Shown one piece after another: positions 26,821-29,293 of a DNA stretch of 29,293 bases. This DNA is from Haliscomenobacter sp. (GTDB taxonomy: Bacteria; Bacteroidota; Bacteroidia; Chitinophagales; Saprospiraceae). The stretch covers positions 1-29,293 of the forward strand of contig JADJHZ010000023.1 in assembly GCA_016707205.1 (NCBI GenBank). Reading direction: 5' to 3'. The notes under the pieces were generated by a model that was not told the origin of the DNA, did no database searches, and worked only from the letters and a program-made list of their open reading frames with translations. The position numbers and the translations under genes were made by a program. Positions within the stretch are counted from its first letter, which is position 1. Each line of letters begins with the position of its first letter.

Positions 26821-28013
26821 GTGGAACTTGAATTAGACCTGGGCAATACTGAATACGCTTTGCCCACCGGTCGGATCAGGAACTGAAAAAGTAGCCCGTT
26901 TGTTTGATTGATGAACAACCAGTGGCTGGTGGGTATAGGGTCTAAATTACGCCTTGCCAAGTTATTCGTATGCACCTGCCCTTTGTGGAGAGCGCCGTGA
27001 AGTATACCATATTCGAACAGTTTGCGGAGGAACCACGCTGACTGAAGCAGAAAAGTCGATCCAGCGGCTAGGTTCAGCTCTTGTATTGAGCATTCTGGAT
27101 TACGGGGGCGGAAGGCAAAGAGACGGAGGAGGATTTAACAGCACCAAGGGTGGGAAGGCAATGCCAGAAAACCATCCGGGCGCTGGAATTTTCCAAAGGG
27201 AATTCCTTTATTCCCATGGTGAGTACCAGCAACTGAAGGTCTGTTTTGGCTGGTTGATATTGCTGCCACGACGCGCCGAAATCCCCAAGGACAGCCGTTT
27301 GTTCGTAGCAACGTCGTGAACCGGATCGACGCCATTTGCCATGCTGTTATGCACAACGGCCTGACGATCTCTTTGGATGCAGAAGAAACCTGGATTCAGC
27401 AGGCCATCGACGATCTGGCCGTTAGGATGGCCCAGCGCTACAACAAAGAGCGGGTGGTCGTTTATAATACCCATCCGTTCCATCACCGATACGCTTTCCT
27501 ACCCGAAAGAATTGTATGAACAAGCCTGGCAGGAAGGCTACCCGATCGGCGCTAAACTGGTTCGGGGCGCTTATTTGGAGAAAGAAAGAAACCGCGCCGA
27601 AGCTATGGGTCATCCTTCCCCCATTCAGTCCGATAAAGAGGCTACCGACCGGGACTATAACCTCGCCCTGCGCTTTGCCTGGAAACATTACCAGCAACTG
27701 CCCCCGTAATGCTTCCCACAACGCCGATAGCGCCCTGCTGCAAGCTGCGCCAATGGTGCAGCGAAATATCCCCGAATCACCTCCACGCACCGTTCGCTCA
27801 ACTCTATGGCATGAGCGACAACCTGACCTTTAACCCCGGGCAAGCCGGCTTTAACGCAGGAAAACATGTGATTTACGGGGCGGTGAAAGACGCCCCGCCT
27901 TACCTCATTCGCAGAGCCCAGGAGAATACCTCCGTTTCCGGAGATATGAGCCGGAGTATCAATTTGTGCTGGCTGAAATCAAACGCCGCAGGAGCGGTCC
28001 GTGCGAAAAGTGA
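26821..28013 (+). CDS. Proline dehydrogenase (PutA/PRODH family), frameshifted
   Basis: From GTG 26821 the pieces read ELELDLGNTEYAF, MNNQWLVGIGSKL, MHLPFVESAVKYTIFEQF, CGGTTLTEAEKSIQRLG, SILDYG and NRIDAICHAVMHNG. They continue with ISLDAEETWIQQAIDDLA, RYNKERVVVYNT, YPIGAKLVRGAYLEKERNRA, GHPSPIQSDKEATDRDYN and QLYGMSDNLTFN, then PYLIRRAQENTSVSGDMSR and YQFVLAEIKRRR with TGA at 28011-28013. The AKLVRGAYxEKER and YLxRRxxEN motifs are the FAD- and proline-binding signatures of mono-functional proline dehydrogenase, which oxidises proline to pyrroline-5-carboxylate. The ~395-residue length matches the family. ATG 26743 is a less likely start, since the conserved part begins at 26821. A hairpin follows the gene. 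Confidence 0.87.
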
Positions 28014-28040
28014 TTCCTTACAGCTACCTAAGAACTGTTG

Positions 28041-28079
28041 TTAGTAAGGGGTGCATTTGATGCAGCACCCTCTTGCTAA
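28041..28079 (+). terminator. Hairpin after the proline dehydrogenase gene
   Basis: TTAGTAAGGGGTGC (28041-28054) pairs imperfectly with GCACCCTCTTGCTAA (28065-28079). The position just past the stop fits a terminator, but no clear T-run follows. Confidence 0.45.
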
Positions 28080-28131
28080 TTAAAAGGGACACCGAGGACC
28101 GATCCGGACCCCGCTACACAAAAGAAAACCC

Positions 28132-29293
28132 TATGGGTAAAGATAATCTCAAAACCTGACTTGCAGCCTGTGGTTCATTCCCGCCGGTCGTCGCGCCCTG
28201 TATACCAACTCAACGATTGCCGGAGAGCTATTGTCATTTGCGACGGACAGTCCTTTCAGCTTTCCGCCGCCTTATTGGCGCTTTGATTGGATGATTTTCT
28301 CAATCTGAAAAACGATCCTGGTGCCTTGAACGCTGGAAAACATCTCCGTTTGGTTCTATTTTGAGTTTCTCGCAAGGATATGCCTCCCGGTTACGTGAAT
28401 TTCTTTTACCCTGACGGATTCGGTCCGCGTCAGAGGCCAGGATTACGATTTTGCTATCTATGGCCCGAACCTGACCTGCGAGCAGCCTGGGCCGTCTGGT
28501 GCGTTGTTCTTTTTGCCCAGATTTCGCCCAATCAGAATATCATCCGGACCGGGTTAAGCGGGGAGCGGTCGATACCACTGAAGACTTAACTGGCGACGGC
28601 TTTGTCGATTCTATGATCGTTCAGCCCGGACAGGGTTTTTTATGCTCATCGATTTCTTTGTCGGCATTGGCGGGATGAATTTTGATTCGACCCCGGCGCT
28701 ACCGTTCCGGGCTGAATTGGGGCGGGCGTGGGCGGCGCCGCATCTTAATTGCATCGCCAACCCTAACTGCGATCTGGTCACCGTAGACGCCCGGCCGGAT
28801 ACCTCGATTTGCGCAGGTACCACCCTTGAACCTGACGGTAACCGCCGCCAATACCAACGGAGGCGCATCGGTGCGCTGGTTAGGTAGGGAAGCCGATAGC
28901 TTTATTGAACGGCGCGATTCCGCCATAACCCGCATTTTACCATCCCCGACAATGCTGCTGGCTTATATTCTTTATCGCTACCATAGGAGGGAAACTGCGA
29001 GCACAGCCGATGAAATCGTCAATGTGTTCCCGCTTCCCTCAACCGGAAATAACAACCGGCGAACGCATCATTTGCCCGGCGATACGGTAACGCTATGGCG
29101 CCAAATTACAGGATTCTCCGCCTATCAATGGTCCCCGGAAATCAAACTTCTCCCTCAATCCTGGTAACTGCAACGGGGAATACGACGCACTCGTTACTAA
29201 CAATTTTGGCTGCCAGGAACGGATACGTTTACGGTGCAGTCCAAGAACCTTCCCAACCCAACGATCCTGGGCGATTCTATTCTCTGCCCCGGG
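28132..29293 (+). CDS. Large secreted Ig/PKD-like repeat protein, 5' part, frameshifted
   Basis: The possible start ATG 28132 gives MGKDNLKT and a weak hydrophobic stretch. Pieces in several frames read PPYWRFDWMIFS, FSQGYASR, YVNFFYPDGFGP, AIYGPNLTCEQPGPSGALFF, DLTGDGFVDSMIVQPGQGF, MLIDFFVGIGGMNFDSTP, LNCIANPNCDLVTVDARPDT and SICAGTT. They continue with LTVTAANTNGGASVRW, ADEIVNVFPLP, ICPGDTVTL, ILVTATGEYDALVTNNFGCQ and TILGDSILCPG at the window edge. The repeated CxGTT/CPGDTVTL openings and GEYxxxVxNxxGCxxxD endings are those of Ig/PKD-like repeats in gliding-associated and T9SS-exported Bacteroidota proteins. The N-terminal domain with YGPNLTCEQPGP precedes such repeats. It is probably exported to the surface; the C-terminal sorting domain lies outside the window. 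Indels are frequent. Confidence 0.78.

Noticed and set aside
14864..29293. A genomic graveyard of pseudogenes
   Set aside because: Motifs and gene order are intact, housekeeping genes are included and many indels fall in homopolymers, so sequencing or assembly error is the simpler reading. Only the phospholipase fragment is marked as a pseudogene because of its missing ends.
1..29293. tRNA, rRNA, transposase or integrase genes
   Set aside because: I looked for cloverleaf-like or rRNA-like stretches and transposase/recombinase motifs and found none.

Overview
The window looks like chromosomal DNA from a gliding-type Bacteroidota, probably of the Saprospiraceae/Lewinella kind. The evidence is a type IX secretion (T9SS) C-terminal sorting domain on a giant surface protein, a gldA/gldF/gldG gliding-type ABC transporter, a hybrid two-component sensor ending in an AraC-type DNA-binding domain, TAnnTTTG-like promoter elements, and the short tandem and palindromic intergenic repeats typical of these genomes. 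The taxon is inferred from gene content; no search was run.

Left half (1-14.5 kb) reads cleanly for the most part. In order it holds the 3' end of a CBS/CorC-type membrane protein gene (+), a membrane-bound class III adenylate cyclase (-), an L,D-transpeptidase (+), a DoxX-like membrane protein (-), a 1016-residue hybrid histidine kinase/response regulator/AraC protein (+), and a ~7 kb gene for a secreted adhesin-like protein (+). The adhesin has a glycine-rich domain, SprB/PKD-like repeats, EF-hand-like loops, a dockerin-like segment, a cohesin-like domain and a T9SS signal. It is interrupted by four frameshifts between 10.72 and 11.22 kb and is otherwise open.

Right half (14.6-29.3 kb): almost every gene can be recognised, but each is split over all three frames of its strand, with conserved motifs continuing across the breaks. 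Many breaks lie in homopolymers. This looks like uncorrected sequencing indels rather than a block of pseudogenes. Coordinates there span the reconstructed gene, and the joined protein readings are mine.

Minus strand, 17.95 to 14.64 kb, is the most interesting part. It appears to be one transcription unit with a Bacteroidota-type promoter, a small Cys-motif membrane protein, a CDACGCS-motif outer-membrane-like protein, an MbnP-family lipoprotein, a di-haem cytochrome c peroxidase and a hairpin terminator. MbnP with a di-haem peroxidase is a known copper-related pair; the two upstream partners have no function I know of. Upstream of it, also on the minus strand, is a dipeptide epimerase.

Plus strand, 19.2 kb to the end, holds gldA, a secreted hypothetical protein, gldF, gldG, a DUF4340 protein, a truncated zinc-phospholipase/S1-P1-nuclease-like gene joined abruptly to a DUF368 membrane protein, shikimate dehydrogenase, proline dehydrogenase, and the 5' part of a second large secreted Ig/PKD-like protein.

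A second theme is short tandem repeats. An 8-bp GGCGTTAG-type repeat lies in inverted arrays between convergent genes, with both genes' stop codons formed at the arrays. Repeats of the same kinds are also found in frame inside the adhesin and inside the kinase receiver domain.
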